Source of the DNA: Blasia pusilla
Lineage: Eukaryota > Marchantiophyta > Marchantiopsida > Blasiales
DNA length: 64,000 nucleotides
Assembly (NCBI GenBank): GCA_050084515.1
Contig: CM114272.1
Location: 50,158,001-50,222,000 of the forward strand
Direction of reading: 5' to 3'
Shown here: piece after piece, positions 20,700 through 33,506 of the stretch
Layout: the number at the start of each line of letters is the position of its first letter
Numbering within the stretch: the first letter of the stretch is position 1
Position numbers and translations under genes: made by a program
The notes under the pieces: generated by a model
What the model was told of the DNA's origin: nothing
The model's database searches: none
What the model saw: only the letters and a program-made list of their open reading frames with translations

Positions 20700-22400
20700 A
20701 TCAAAATGTTAGCCTTAGCTTTCTGAAATTCCCACTTAGTGACTACAACTTGTAAGCTTATTCCTTGTCTACTACCATGTTACCAGATTTACATTATATC
20801 ATTTGAATGATTTCATTCTGTGTTAGCACTCCAACAATTCTATCACTCCATCTCCTTTCTCTAGCAATACAATTGCATCCCTATCGGCTCAGTACATGGT
20901 AGTTTGAGCTTGTTAATGACCTGAATCAGCAAGAAAGTTCCTCAACTAAACTGTTTCGGTGCTTGATCTTGCCACAGCCATATATTGTGCTCCAGAAGTC
21001 GAGATGGCATCTCACACAACTTATTGCCCATGACTCAACTAGAAACATAACTTTCTGTCATCAACGTTGCTTCCACAATCAGCATAAGCGTAATCATCCG
21101 AACTTCCATCAAGGGAAGATGTTTGATATTTAGTTGAAACCAAATGAATAATTGGAGCATCAAAAAATTCTTTTGCATTCAGATGCTTCATAGCAGGGCT
21201 TGGTAAAGAATCTTATTTATGGCCTCCTAGTCCTTGGACTCATTCCTCCTGTCAATTGCATCAAGCAAGGAATTGCTCCGGTCAAACCATGGATCTGGTT
21301 GGTAAGAATCTTGCTCCTTCAAGCATTTCCATTTATGCTTCCTCTTCAAATATATCAATGGCAGATTTTCCCCTTACACCAAACTGATGAATTTTAACTT
21401 TTGTATCAAATTTTGTAACTAAGGCAAGCATTATATGAACTGATTTGGCCTTATCCACATGTGAGAACGTTTCAGTAGAATCAATACCCTAACTTTGAGA
21501 ATCTCCTTTTTCCACCATTATTTATGTGTACCTTCCGATGCTCTCGATGGTGATGTGCTTAAGCTTGAAATTCACTTGCAACTTAAATGTTGCTTATTAG
21601 CTGGAAGGTTTGTCATAATATGAGTATTATTTATTTTCATGGACTTCAATCCTTCTTCAATTTCTTTGCGTGGATGGGAAATTTGAGATTTACTTAAAGC
21701 CCCATGAGAGGTGTTTGGTTTTTCAGTTCTTAGAATAGCTTGAGTCAAACTCTCCTTGCTTCCATATGTCTTCTTTTTCATGATGTAAAACTTTAGTCAA
21801 AATTTTGTACTTTATTTCGAATCTTGTCATTTCTTCTATGAGCTTGTGCATGTTCTGATTTGAAATTTGGGCTCAGCGATTCTTGAAGGTCATGCACAAT
21901 ATTTTGAAATTTTCTTGGTGTAGGTCTTCCTTGCTAAATAAGTGAAGTGTCACAAGGTTGCAAAGTAGGAATGGAAGAAACTTGAGCAAGGACAATGATA
22001 AGTGTATTGATTTGTGAAGTCAATGCTCCCATTGCAATTTGACGTAAGTGTAGGAGTTGATGCACTAAGTGCTCCCACTTGTTTAGATCCCTCCAAGACG
22101 AGAAATGTTTTCAAAACCATCCAGATCGAATCTCTATCGTTGTCCTTATGGTTTTTGTATGTTAACGCTGATTGGTCGCGACACTGTTTCTTGAAATTTT
22201 ACATATTGGGAAACTAGTATTTAACCATTTGATTTCTTGTCCAATCTATTTCCCTTCATTGGTTCGTCATTACCTAGGAATATATCCTTCATAGACTTGG
22301 GTTTGAACTTATTGCTTAGATGAGCAGGAATCGATGCAAATGTACTACAACCAAACATTTGGAAATGGTCACATTTTCATGACTACTATATCACTTACAT
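20700..22400 (-). pseudogene. second Ty1/copia remnant, opposite orientation
   Basis: On the minus strand near 22,390-22,240 the integrase C-terminal segment reads FQMFGCSTFASIPAHLSNKF and KPKSMKDIFLGN, a close fit to the copia pattern of FGC...H...KF.PKS..CIFLGY. Near 21,110-20,930 the RNase H-side block reads DDYAYADCGSNVDDRK and SGAQYMAVARSSTETV, matching the DADWAG...DRKSTSGY and AEYMA signatures. The DNA between is unreadable except scraps such as a post-RT linker at about 21,780-21,400. It is older and more damaged than the plus-strand copia. Confidence 0.65.
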
Positions 22401-22439
22401 GATAGGCAAACATAACATATCATTAGATGACATGCAATA

Positions 22440-22740
22440 AGTAATTAAATCCTAGTTTCCTCACTCCATCCTCTCCATCTATTCATTCATCTCTCCTTCA
22501 TACGTTTCTCAATTGTTCTTCCATCCATATAGTACTAGAGTCTTCTTTTGTCCATGCACACGCTTCTCATCCGTCTTCTTTCCATCCATCCTAAGACTAC
22601 TTTTTTCTTCCATTCATCTATCCTAAATATGTTCCTTGATAGTCCTTCCATCCCTTCAATTCCATTTGGCATCCATCTACCTCTCAAATTTCTATCCATC
22701 CTCCATCCATCTTTGCATTCGCAAAGTGTTGAGGGTAGGA
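22440..22740 (+). repeat. pyrimidine-rich CCATC-enriched low-complexity tract
   Basis: CCATC and TCCATC recur dozens of times with irregular spacing. The ORFs here are compositional artefacts. Confidence 0.6.
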
Positions 22741-24008
22741 TCCGAGCTTGTACCATGCCTCGCCCTCCTCCCCCCCCCCAAAGTGAAACTTCCTACCGCT
22801 AGCCCATACTCCATTACATGTTAAATCATGATACATTTAAATACATATATACATATAACATTTCTTTTGTGCATTGCTCCTTTCTAAGACTTTTATAGTA
22901 ATATTTTTTGAAAACGATGGCTTCCATAGATGGATTGAGTTTTGGAGTAGGGAGGTTTCTTTTTGGTGAAATGGTGGTTGACATCGAGAATAGAAAATAC
23001 ATGAATGATTGAATTTATTTTTATTGATATTGGAGAATAGATATCTCACCAAATTTTATTAAAATAAAGGAACATAGTACTCAAGTAAGAATAAGAATTT
23101 GATAAAAAAAAAATTAGATCATGTGTTCTAAACTCATAATTGTAATAAACTCTTTGTTAGAATAACTAGGCCTATAATGGACTAGGTCTATATCGATATT
23201 TTTAAAGTAAATAGAGCATAATGGAGCTCCATATCCATTGTTGACTCTATAGATTAAATGGAAAAAAAGAGGGAGAATTTTAGAGAATTTTTAATAAGCT
23301 TTATATTGTTGGTAGAATCCAAATAAGTATTTCTTGCATAGTGAACTCTTTGAAAATTTTTGGATCTTTCAAGAAAAATCTATGATGGAAGAGCTTATAA
23401 GAATCAATATATCTTATAGTATATCAGTATTGTGAGTTGAATTTTAGTGTTTTTTATGAAAAATTCAACATTTCCAATTTACATTTTTGAAAATGTATGC
23501 AAACCTATACCCATGCAAGAAGAGTTTTCTTGATGATTTTCAAGGGAGAAGAATTCTTCATCCAAAATAAAAACTGAGAGTGTGGAAAAAAATAAGTATA
23601 TTGGAAAACTTACTAGTGAAGGTAATCCAATTTTTTTTTATTAAAGTGCCCAAAGTCTTATAGCCATCCAATAGTAAAAAATAATGAACGAGTGTAAAAG
23701 TTGTAAAAAATCACTTTCTAGTTAATTGATATTGAGGGTCAAATTCTAGTACTTTTTATGAAAATTATTCATAGTCATGGTAAAGATAATCCTAATTATA
23801 GTTTTAAATTAGGATTTTTCAATAAGTATCTCATATGAGTAGTGAAACCTATGCCTTCAAATCATATTTTTATAAATGGGATTAGAATTATTATTTTTTA
23901 CTAAATATCTTGGTATAAATTTTTGTTTTATAAGTGTTGAAAATATGCATAATAAACTAATGTTATATTTTTTACCGTTTGTGTGAAAATCTTGTGACTA
24001 CATCTGTC
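22741..24008. other. AT-rich DNA without recognisable genes
   Basis: It is strongly AT-rich with homopolymer A/T runs and no ORF above 71 aa. I see no transposon domain. Confidence 0.5.
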
Positions 24009-24011
24009 TTA

Positions 24012-24228
24012 GGGGATGATCCCATGGACACTCATGGAGGTCGTAACAACCCATTTTTTGCGCCCAAAATGATTATCCAACGGTTTATGGAGAAAAATAA
24101 ATTGGTCTCAACTAATTACTTTCGGCCCTCTGTCAAATAAAGTCCCAAGGATGCTTGCCAATTCTACGACCAAAAGTTTTGGGTGCAGAAAAATTGACGA
24201 CCTTGTACGATCGCATGGGATCAAGCCC
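24012..24228. mobile_element. 217-bp MITE, PIF/Harbinger (Tourist-like) type
   Basis: The left end is GGGGATGATCCCATGG and the right end, reversed, is GGGCTTGATCCCATGCG. The inverted similarity extends about 55 bp inward, through GGTCGT and TTTTTGCGCCCAAAAT. TTA flanks both sides (24,009-24,011 and 24,229-24,231), the target size of Harbinger transposons. It has no coding capacity. A dead HARBI1-like nuclease exists 8 kb away, but no TIR link between them was established. Confidence 0.75.
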
Positions 24229-24324
24229 TTAACTTTTTAGTCAATTGAATCGTTTGCTATCTAGGCCAATAAGATCGTTGGAATTCAATTGTACACTTAA
24301 GATGGGTAATTCAAAATTATACAT

Positions 24325-24356
24325 CCGTGCATTTGCATTGCACGGGCACCACCTAG
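24325..24356 (+). mobile_element. Helitron 3' terminus (hairpin plus CTAG)
   Basis: CCGTGC and GCACGG form a 6-bp stem around ATTTGCATT, followed 7 bp later by CTAG and a T. This is the canonical Helitron 3' end (hairpin, then CTRR, inserted before T). The body must lie upstream on the plus strand; its TC start was not located, and the MITE at 24,012 may be inside it. A similar decayed end is found at 61,185-61,213. Confidence 0.7.
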
Positions 24357-27300
24357 TTGTTCATAGAAATGGATGGGGTAGTAGGAAAGATGCTTGGGCA
24401 TGTGAGCCAATGAGCTTCAGAGGCGGGGCTCCAGTTATGAGAGACACCATTGCCTGAGTTTTTCCATGAGGCCATCATTCATTCTAGCATTCGCCTCAAA
24501 AATATCAAACTCCTTTTTCCCAACAACTTTTTCCTAGTCAATCTCAACTATCCATGCCTCAAATTTCAAGCCCCTCCTTAGAAAAAAAAGAGTACATCCC
24601 ATTAATTTGAAAGCCTTGTATGGAAACAAGCCAATCAAGAGTTGTTGCCATTATTCGAGGTTCTATTCCTTCTACTATTTGTTCTTCATTTTCTTCTCCT
24701 ATCATGGGGTTTCAACATCTGGTAGTGGTAGTCCTATAAGAGGATCTTCATCATCTAAGAGGAAATTTATTAAATTGACTCCAAAACAAACAAAAAAAGA
24801 CTTGGTAAGAAAGCGGATAGTTCCCTTCGCCAATATGCACCAAGCTTAGAGAACTATCCATTTTGATATTCAACCATAATGTTGATAAATATACACATAA
24901 CAGAATTTCTCATCCCAAAAAATCTATATTGTCTTAATTCGCTCGCAAGAAGGTTTGTAAGTGTCAATTATAAAACTGTCCTTTAGCAATGTAATTGCAA
25001 GTGCAGTTTGCAACTATGAAGAGTTAAAAATCACTCACATGACAATCACAAAGCACATACACTAATTTTTTTTTCAATTTGGGCCAACTCATGAAATCCA
25101 AAAGACGTTTGATAATCGAGACTGCCCTCTCCCCCCCAAATCTCCACAACACCTCATCATTTTCCACCTTTTTTGTTTGCAGATTTCAGGTGTTAGTCTA
25201 GTTTTTCAATCATTGTCTCCTCTCAAGACACAACAAAGGCCTATCAAATTTTTGGAGTGGGAGCGGGCATGGGGCACACACATACCATGGGTTCATGGAC
25301 CACCTCGTATTAATGCGATCCAAACATGTGTACGGAAGGAAGACACTCAAATATTTATTGACTAGGGCATTCTTTTCGAGTTGGTTTATTGATAATCCCT
25401 TGAACTTACTTCATTTCACCTTTGCCCATACTATTTCAATTTTGTTAACAAAATTAAAATTTAGGTAGTTAGAAGTAGAAGGAAATCCTCTATTCAATAG
25501 CTATTATAAATAGTTGTCATATCACGGCATGACTATGGATTTCGTTCAAGCATGTAATGACTATGTCGACTACTCTTAACTTTGACTTATTAAAATCATA
25601 ACCTATTGAGGTTTCATGTACGTAAGCAAGGTGCTCAATCTTGCACTTGCGCGGCATAGTTATTAGAAGCTGGTTGTGGTTTCTAACCATAAAAATGCTA
25701 TCATATAAAATTGACATTGGAATTTCTAAAATTGATATCTAAATCAATTAAGGACAGGTCCTATGAGCCTCCGTAGAGGTCGCGGAGACCTCAATTCTGA
25801 GACCAATTTGTATTTCCATGAGACAAGTCTAGAAAGTACACTCGTTTTTAGTACAAACCGTTAGATATGCAGTGAGAAGCGTCGCTTTATTTCCATCACT
25901 ATCCAATGCTTCATTACAATTCAACATAACTTAAATATTCCATAGATTGTATTGCGAATATCTTGGATGTTCCCTTTCCAAATTTATAAAGGGCATCTCA
26001 TTATTTAAGTAATAGGTACGAGTCTCCCATGTGCCAAAATAAGATCCAATTATTTCATCCAATTTCTTGAATTGTTTAATATTCAATTCAACATTGACTA
26101 CTCTTGGATAGCCACCATCTAAATCTAATGCTTTGAAAAATAATGTTCAAATCCCAAGTGAGATTTAGTATAGTTATTTTACTACAACACTCTATATTTT
26201 TTTCTTGCAAGTCAATACTACACTATCTAACACACTCCATTCACGACCTACCTCACTTCCCTTTTTTTGTCGTTGATAGATTTAAGAATTCATTCTTTGT
26301 TTGACCTTTTGAGATATTTCTTAAGTTGGTGGTGATAATTTTTTTTTATTCTAGAAGACCATGAGGACCTAGAAAAAGAATTGGAAAGTGCTATATATCA
26401 AAAAGTCCAACATGTTGATACCAAAAAGTCTAATTCTAGTCGAATAAAAGTCCAAGAACTAGGCGGGTCATTATAAAAAAATTGTTTCTTTTGCTTACGT
26501 TAGAAATAAAAGAAAACTTTTGCAATAGAAAGAATCAAGAATAAGTGTAAAATTTTGAAAAGAAATTTATTCTTTGAAGAGATTTTTTTTGAAACAAGAT
26601 TTTCCAAATAGAAATCCCTTTTCCACTAAAAAAAATGAAGAATAGAATATTTATAGGATCTTGAATTTTTATCATATGAGATCTGAAATTTTTATTTCAA
26701 TAAATTTTTCCAAATAAAAATTGGAGTTAAAATTTCTAAAATAAGTTTCAATAATAAAAAAATTTATTGAGGAGGGGAGGTAAAATAATTAAATTTTGAA
26801 TAAAATCAATAAAAGGTTTGGCTATATTCAAATTTCATATATTAATAATTAAGTATGATTACAATATTAGCTCTAAGACTCTCAATTAGTGCAAGTAAGC
26901 TTTATGCCCTTTAGATTTGAATTCACATCGCCGGTACAAGCGTCGAGATCTAAGGTGAGTAGAGCCACTTTATGTTGGGTATGCACAATATTGATAAATT
27001 TAATTTTTGGTATGGCTTCTAAAAATTTCTTAGGGAGTAAGTAGATCCTTACCTAAAGAATATGCTTTCAATCCAAATTTGAAAGTCGATGCATATTTCT
27101 TGTGGAGAAAGAGACTACAACCAAATCATATTTACACTTCTTCTTTTTTGTAAATGAAGTAGTATATCCTTGGAGGTGCATTTATCTAAAGGAATGTTAG
27201 CAAGCCTTGGAGGTGGTCGGTGGATGTAATGGAATTTTTACAAATTTCCTAGATATGGTTTTGTGTTATGTCACATACAAAGTCCTAAATCCTCATAATC

Positions 27301-27395
27301 TCTACAGTCATTAATTTGAATATATATGCGCACATACCACCATCTTTGTACACCAAGCTAAAAGATATGGGGTTATGCAAAAGAATATCTATCAC
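24357..27395. other. unassigned AT-rich DNA
   Basis: No recognised gene is present. A truncated MITE related to the one at 24,012 may start at about 25,751: after TTA, GGTCCTATGAGCCTCCGTAG and AGGTCG mirror GATCCCATGGACACTCATGG and AGGTCG, but no right end was found. An 80-aa serine-rich ORF (24,607-24,849) and a 62-aa ORF (25,177-25,365) are unrecognised. Confidence 0.45.
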
Positions 27396-28216
<821 letters not shown>

Positions 28217-29480
28217 TACAAAGAGAGAATGAGACAGTGAGAGGGTTTCAATGGGGAAGCTAGCTGGTCACTCGCTTTTTTTTTCAGGTTGGGGACTGTA
28301 TTCCCCGTTGAGTTGTTTATTGGAGTGCTCACCGGAGCAAGAGCACTTTTTGGGGTTGTTTCCTTTGCCGATTTTTTGTGTAGAAGAGTGGTGAGCGGAA
28401 GCGCTGCCCAAAATTCTTTAGAGATTGAGTATGGGGACGGATTTCCCATGCCGGTGCTTTCGAGAGCACTATCTATCTCTCTGATTTGTGATTTAATAGG
28501 TTTGAAGTTTTTGTTGGGAGAAGTCGACGCGGAAGCGCTGTCAAATTTTTCGTTGGAGTGTAGATTGAAGGGCTGCATGACAATCCCCTTAAGATTTTTT
28601 GGAATGTCCAATGGAAAAAAATTTCACGCCATCCTAGATCGGGAAGTCGTGCACGCTGTGGAATAGTCAATGCGCAATTTGGAGCTGCGAACAAAAAGTT
28701 ATGCCAATTTTGCAAACTGCCATAGCTAGACTTTTTTAAGGGTAAATGATCATCTAACCCTATCCCAGCCGCCGGTGTCGACGGTGCCGTCACCGTCCAT
28801 ACCATCATCATCCGCCATCCGCATTTTCGCCGCCATTTTCCGCTGTCTGCGCCATCCGTGTTGCCGCCGTTCTTTGCCATCGCCGCCCGTTGTTGTTTCC
28901 GTTGCCGAAGTTCAGGGCGACGTTTGTCATTGCCCCCATCGCCAGAGTAGGTTAAGTCCTTACGAGTTGCTGCTACTTCTACAATCCCCAACGTTGACAA
29001 GGGGAACTTTTAATTCATGGGGCCCTAGTTCCTTTGCTGCTTTACTGTGTCTTGAGGTTGGAGCCACTCGATGACGATCGAGTACTATGCCCTGACACCC
29101 GTAGCTGCAAGGCGCCGCCGACTGTCGTGCCGTGCCGCTCGTGGCCGCACCGCATTATCTCGATCGCAGAGCTGCAACATCATTGTGGAGCATAGCGTGT
29201 GTTGCTTTTGAGGAGGGTATGCCATCGTGTGCCACATCCCATTATCGAGTGCCGTGCCAGTTGTAGCCGTTCCGTGCCGCTAGTGCCACACCGTACCAAT
29301 GGATCCGTACTGCACATCGAGGAGATTGAAGCATTGTCAATGCCAGGGGAGTACGATGTGCTATTTGGAGGAGTTTATATTAACCATGTAGTTGGGATCA
29401 AGATTTGCACTTGTTGAGGAGTGACATCGACATTTGCTCATGTGACCCATTCTAGTCTTTTACCCTATACGTATGAGCGA
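28217..29480. other. unrecognised segment between LTR and leader of gypsy copy 2
   Basis: This segment separates the truncated LTR from the leader of copy 2. A 125-aa plus ORF (28,289-28,666) beginning MGTVFPVELFIGVLTGARAL has no family I know. A GC-rich stretch with repeated GCCGCC-type triplets lies at 28,770-28,930. The right part (about 29,390-29,530) resembles the end of the second LTR body. It may be an insertion into the LTR. Confidence 0.4.
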
Positions 29481-29879
29481 ATTCTAGGAATTGGGTAGTT
29501 GTTTGGGGATATTGGGTTTTGTGCGGATACTGAGAGCATCATTGATGTATGGGTTTAGGGGACATAGACCTGTGTGGGATGTCCAAAGTTGAGAGTATGT
29601 CCTATCGATGAGATGATAGGACAGTAGCCGATTTGCCGCACCACTCCGCTTGTTGCTGCACAACACACGTCTTAGTGAGAGAGAGAGCGTATATTGAGTG
29701 CCACATGTTAGTTTGAGTGATTCATTGCAAGATTGAGAGTGATCGCGTGAGAGGGGCGTCACGACGTCCCTTCGGCACTTTGAGAGGTGAGGTGGTGGAC
29801 GTGAGAGTAGCTTTAGAGGATTTACGCTGAGTGGCGTGAGGTTTTGAGGGCCTCCACGTTAGGGACCGCCACGACCTCC

Positions 29880-31505
29880 TTATGTGTTGTCTTTAGACAA
29901 GGGGGAGAGTGTACAGGAGTGTGTTAGTGTTTCACCGCACACATTGAGTGGTCCTACCAGTTGGGCCCAGGAGTTTGGGGCATGGAGACTCTACTATGAC
30001 CCACATTATGTGTCATAGATTGAGCCATTTCCCGATAAGGAGGAAGGTTAGGAGAGGTTTCTTCCTCTTCCACCAATGATGCTTTAGGAGGGATAACTTG
30101 CACTGGAGCAGTTGCACCATTCAGTCGGGTTCGTCCCAGGTTCAACCTTGTGGTTAAGTTCTTTGTTGAGTTGAGAACGAGCTACCAGGGCGTGTGGACT
30201 AAGAAGTTGCGGAGCATCCATGACTTCCAGAGGCGCTCGGATGAGAGTTTGTGTGAGGCCTACACTCACTTGCGTCGGTTGATTAGTGTCACTTAGGGGA
30301 TGACACAGTCCCAGACTATCCAGTCATGGTACGCGATATTGGACCGAAACGTGCGGACAAGGGTGCGGGAGGGGGTGCTTCTTATGACCACCTCACCTAT
30401 GTTGAGAGATGTTTTAAAAAAACATTGAGAGCAGTCACGATTGCATGCACCACGAGTGTAGCAACATGAAATCCAAGATAGGTATGTGGTACTATGAGCT
30501 CAGGGAGGATATCGGGAGGCCATGCTACAGAGACCCGCGCCTTTATATGCGGCTGAGCAGTAGCCGTCTGCGATTATTTGTTGGGTATGTGGTGGAGCCC
30601 ATTACCAGCGCGATTACACTCGTCAAGGTCATGGACGCGTGCCTCATCATGGAGGAGGAGATGATGCTGCACTAGGAGTTTATCAGTGTGACTATTGTCA
30701 CACTGAGTTACGTCTGGATCAAGGGCCAGAGAGGGCACCAGAACGAGTTGCTGGTCCGGGTGGGCCTAGAGCTCGTGCACCTGGTGGTTCTGTTGGGGGA
30801 TGAGGAGTTTCCTGAAGGGGTGGTAGAGCTGCCCATGGAGGAGGTAGAGTTCTACCACCTAGACGGATCGTGGGAGACGTCGGGCGTGAGGCTTGGATGG
30901 CTGCTCAGAAACAACAACTACAACAACAAATTACCATTATGGCATTGAGATTACCCGATGTCGGATCCATGACATTGACGTCTTATGGAGCAGCCGGAGA
31001 TATGGAGGATCTTTGCTGGATGTGCGCAACTGTCCAGTTGGAGGCAGCCACTGTTGTTACACGTGGAGCCGCTGCAGAGTTAGATCCACAAAGAGGGGAA
31101 GCCAGGAAACAAACCAGGCTTCCTCAATCTTTCACATTGTCCAAGGCGATGAGGACACCATCGAGTGGTCTTGATCAGAGTTCCCGGAGAGTTGATGTTG
31201 TTGGTGTGCAGACAAGGAGGGCGATGGGAGAAGCGAGTGCGAAGACTCCTATTGCTGATGCTCGGGAGGAATATGTGTTGAGTACGATGTTGGGGGCGGC
31301 CACGATGGTGTACCATGCTCTATTGTTTTCTGCTTCCGATGTTATGACATCGGGAGGTATGCCCGCCGAGGTGTTCTGGCTGGCCGCTACGCTATATGAT
31401 CATGGAGATGGTGTTCTTGCATCATGGTCAGAGGTGATTGCAGAGGAGGTGATGGACTTGGCCTTGGAGCCAATGCTCGGGCCGTCCACCTCAAATTCAT
31501 GGTAG
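29880..31505 (+). pseudogene. gag: gag-like region, copy 2
   Basis: It aligns with copy 1 but lacks about 200 bp of capsid-coding DNA: GPTSWAQEF joins directly to GAWRLYYDPHYVS. The first zinc knuckle reads CWVCGGAHYQRDY (last Cys to Tyr). The second begins YQCDYCHTELRLDQG. A readable 211-aa frame at 30,870-31,505 starts MGDVGREAWMAAQKQQLQQQ and includes LEAATVVTRGAAAELDPQRG and LPQSFTLSKAMRTPSSGL, the Gln/Ala-rich gag end. Together with copy 1 it shows which stops are recent. Confidence 0.7.
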
Positions 31506-31559
31506 GTTACAACTGCTAGGATGGCGGAGATTCCCTCTAGACCCACGATAGAGCGCGCT

Positions 31560-31965
31560 ATGATTGCTTCACGTGTTGTGTTGTTGGATAACCGGGGAGA
31601 GATGTTCCAGTTGGTGAGTTCATAACGTAGATTATTTTATCCGAAATGTGTCTTGTTAGATTTAGGAGCGCAACCCCTCATGATGGGAAAAGCGACATTT
31701 ACATGGTTAGGCCTTACAGGGGCGGATGTGGAGCGTTGTCCATTCCAGATACATACATCCTTGGGGTGGAACGAGTACGACACAATTTATCACTTGACAA
31801 GAGATCGTGGTGAGGATTCGCCCAAGACATCGTATAGATGAGTCTGTGGTGCGAGCCAAGGCGATAGTGACCGATGCATAGTCCTACGACGTCTTGGTCG
31901 GTGGAGCAATGTTGTACCTAATGGGGTTTTCCCTAGATTAAGGAGAGGAGCCAGCATCCTACAGA
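31560..31965 (+). pseudogene. aspartic protease remnant, copy 2
   Basis: VLLDLGAQPLMMGKATFTWL (from about 31,650) is the retropepsin active-site block with Ser replaced by Leu. It continues through GADVERCPFQIHTSLG. After a frame change, DVLVGGAMLYLMGFSLD matches copy 1. Homology ends at CCTACAGACC, where the large deletion begins. Confidence 0.65.
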
Positions 31966-31970
31966 CCACG

Positions 31971-32075
31971 ATGTTAGTGTGTGATGGGTGTTCGAGAGGG
32001 TGGGATATGACATGTGTGACGCCACCTCTCATTAGGGTTCCTAGGGGATGATGGATGTGCCCTAGATGTACATAG
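31971..32075 (+). pseudogene. PHD finger remnant, copy 2
   Basis: MLVCDGCSRGWDMTCVTPPL then IRVPRG, a TGA in place of Arg, WMCPRCT and TAG. It keeps the second Cys pair, the Trp (lost to a stop in copy 1), the Cys of the H-x2-C pair (His to Asp) and the final W-x-C-x2-C. The first Cys pair was removed by the deletion. Comparison with copy 1 shows the finger was part of the ancestral element. Confidence 0.8.
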
Positions 32076-32188
32076 AGTAGGTAGTTTGAGATTCCAAGTT
32101 GTGTTTGTGACATGGATGATAAGAAGGCGACTAACGATGGGGCCACATAAGCACCCAACCTTTTTGTTCTTAACATCCGAGAGATGTA

Positions 32189-33012
32189 TGTCATGGTAGG
32201 TAGTGATAGATGGCTATCTAGAGTTAGAGAGACCTAACCACCTGCTAGAGGGGCGATTGGAGATATTTTGGTACTTCTTGTCTCATTGTGTGTATTCCAT
32301 GAGTTAGCATGGGATCGTGTATGTTTGTGTGTATGTTCGGTGATAGCGATGTATGTTGTGTAGCGATGTGTATGCGCACAATGGCTGTCACGTCTTTTAG
32401 GATAGATGGGCGAGATCTAGTAGATCGCTTTTGGAGATACTTGAGCACAACCTTAGCAGTTCATTGATGACCTTTTAAGGCCACAGATAACGTGCGAGAG
32501 CACGTTTCCCCTTCGTTTCGGCTCATTTGGAGCCATATTGAGGAACTTACTATTTCGGATAACTTATCATTTAAAACATAGTTGACTTCCCACTTTGGGA
32601 AGTGGCCCTTGACCCGCTACAGCAGGTCAAGAGCCAAGGAGGTGACCTGCGAGCATAGGTTAATGAGAGGCTTGGGAGAGGGAAGGGGGTGTACCCTCCA
32701 AGAGAGAGAGATCTCATTCTCTCTTTGTTGAACCTCTTGGCATGAGGCGACGGAGCTATGGTCCTCCTTGCCTTGTGTGTGTAACCCAAGCCTCTCATTA
32801 GGAGAGTGGGTTTGATTTGACGTGAGAGAGAGTGCACACCATGGAGAGCTTGATGTGAGATGTAGAGAGAGATTTGATCGATTTATTGGAGATATTTTCG
32901 TACTTCTCGTCTCGTTGTGTATATTCCATGAGAAAGCATGGGATCGTGTATGTTTGTGTATATGTTTGGTGATAACGATGTATGTTGTGTAGCGATGTGT
33001 ATGTGCACGATA
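32189..33012 (+). mobile_element. 3' LTR unit of gypsy copy 2 (R module, body, R module)
   Basis: It starts TGTCATGGTAGGTAGTG. The first R module runs to about 32,385, a body begins TGTCACGTCTTTTAGGATAG at 32,386, and a second R module ends GTGCACGATA at 33,012 (CA decayed to TA). It is collinear with 10,717-11,561. Confidence 0.7.
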
Positions 33013-33506
33013 TTGGCGACGAGATTGTGATTTTTGTGTAGGATATTCTCTTTTGCTATTTTGGCCTAATAATTTATTGACCAAGTCAACAATCACCCGA
33101 TAATCTATGTGACTAGGTTACATGTTTAGGATTATTTTTGGGGAAAGAGCATTTGGCTCTTTCCAAGGGTATATAGATACGAGAGATGGCTTTCACAAGC
33201 TATCTATTTGATGTTGAGCTTTTAGAGAACTTGGAGTTTTAGGGTTTGATAAGAGCGTGGGTGTTAGAGTCCAAAACCCCTCATGGTAGAGGGTAGATGT
33301 GACTCGAGATGCCGATAAAGATTCACAAGTGGATTCAATCGGGTCTACCGCGTTTACTTTGATTTTATTTTGTGGTCTTGATACATGCATGAATTTATTT
33401 TCTTATGTGTGTCGATCTATCCATATGTTGGGAAGATCGATGATGTTTGGTATGTATACATGATAAGTGATGCAGATTATGTAACGATGTATATATGCAT
33501 GACGTA
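33013..33506 (+). repeat. second-type LTR body following copy 2
   Basis: From about 33,013 the sequence matches the minus-strand LTR body at 61,287-61,896. Shared blocks include the pattern around CCAAGTCAACAATCACC, a TATA-like GGGTATATAGATACGAGAG (about 33,169) and CCATATGTTGGGAAGATCGA, ending near GCATGAC at about 33,506. It lies directly behind the first-type LTR, so the two bodies are in tandem. Confidence 0.6.

Noticed and set aside
28473-29000. 175-aa minus ORF over the GCC-rich stretch
   Set aside because: Low-complexity reading of triplet-rich DNA, with no motif and an opposing open frame.
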